From: CAYRLW01 sp964425215
Lineage (GTDB): Bacteria > Spirochaetota > Spirochaetia > Treponematales > Breznakiellaceae
Reading direction: 5' to 3'
Length of the DNA: 12,955 nucleotides
NCBI GenBank assembly: GCA_964425215.1
Contig: CAYRLW010000066.1
Location: 1 to 12,955, forward strand
The notes under the pieces are model-generated. The model was not told where the DNA came from. It worked only from the letters and a program-made list of their open reading frames with translations, and did no database searches. The position numbers were made by a program, and so were the translations under genes. Numbering within the stretch: position 1 is the stretch's first letter; each line of letters begins with the position of its first letter. Below, in pieces: positions 12,927 to 12,955 of the stretch.

Positions 12927-12955
12927 AAATAGTTTTTTTCGCTTCAGCGGTACTT

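Noticed and set aside
12927..12955. CGCT/AGCG hairpin next to a seven-T run at the right edge
   Set aside because: The T-run is on the wrong side of the stem for termination on either strand and the window ends there.

Overview
The window looks like chromosomal DNA of a spirochaete, most likely a Treponema relative. Evidence for this is the gene mix: a membrane-bound M23 peptidase next to a bactofilin, YaaR followed by RicT, a large helical protein of a type I associate with spirochaetes, and a rhomboid/ferredoxin/diguanylate cyclase cluster. No rRNA, tRNA, CRISPR array, phage or intact transposase was seen. The taxonomic call is inference from content and was not checked by search.

Region 1 (1-2032) is the odd part. 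An AT-rich gene for a membrane dCache-HAMP-GGDEF diguanylate cyclase sits between two inverted copies of a 56-base repeat (1-56 and 1744-1799, 53/56 identical). Each copy is itself a 15-bp hairpin, and two of the three differences between copies are a compensatory base-pair swap in the stem. About 230 bases then follow without a convincing gene: a short intrinsic-terminator-like palindrome, a protein-like remnant on the minus strand, and a tandem 11-mer.

Region 2 (2033-8962): yjbQ on the plus strand converges on a run of seven minus-strand genes. In transcription order these are tatD, a dusB-type tRNA-dihydrouridine synthase, a 526-residue protein of unknown function, a soluble GAF-GGDEF diguanylate cyclase, a [2Fe-2S] ferredoxin, a rhomboid protease, and a secreted protein of unknown function. 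Spacing is mostly tight (a 4-base overlap up to about 97 bases), and a clear sigma70-type promoter lies ahead of tatD. This mixes RNA modification, c-di-GMP signalling, redox and membrane proteolysis.

Region 3 (8963-12076): divergent from tatD, a strong promoter drives an M23/LytM membrane peptidase, a bactofilin, YaaR (DUF327) and RicT (PSP1 family, cysteine-rich). The first two fit a cell-shape and peptidoglycan module; YaaR and RicT are also linked in Bacillus. Region 4 (12077-12955) holds a convergent SAM-dependent methyltransferase with its own near-consensus promoter.

Three start sites can be corrected from the sequence. The longest tatD and methyltransferase frames begin with TTG codons inside or beside their own promoters, and the peptidase has a perfect Shine-Dalgarno sequence for a GTG downstream of its first TTG. 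Both diguanylate cyclases have GGEEF active sites and intact RxxD inhibitory sites, so both are predicted to be active and product-inhibited.
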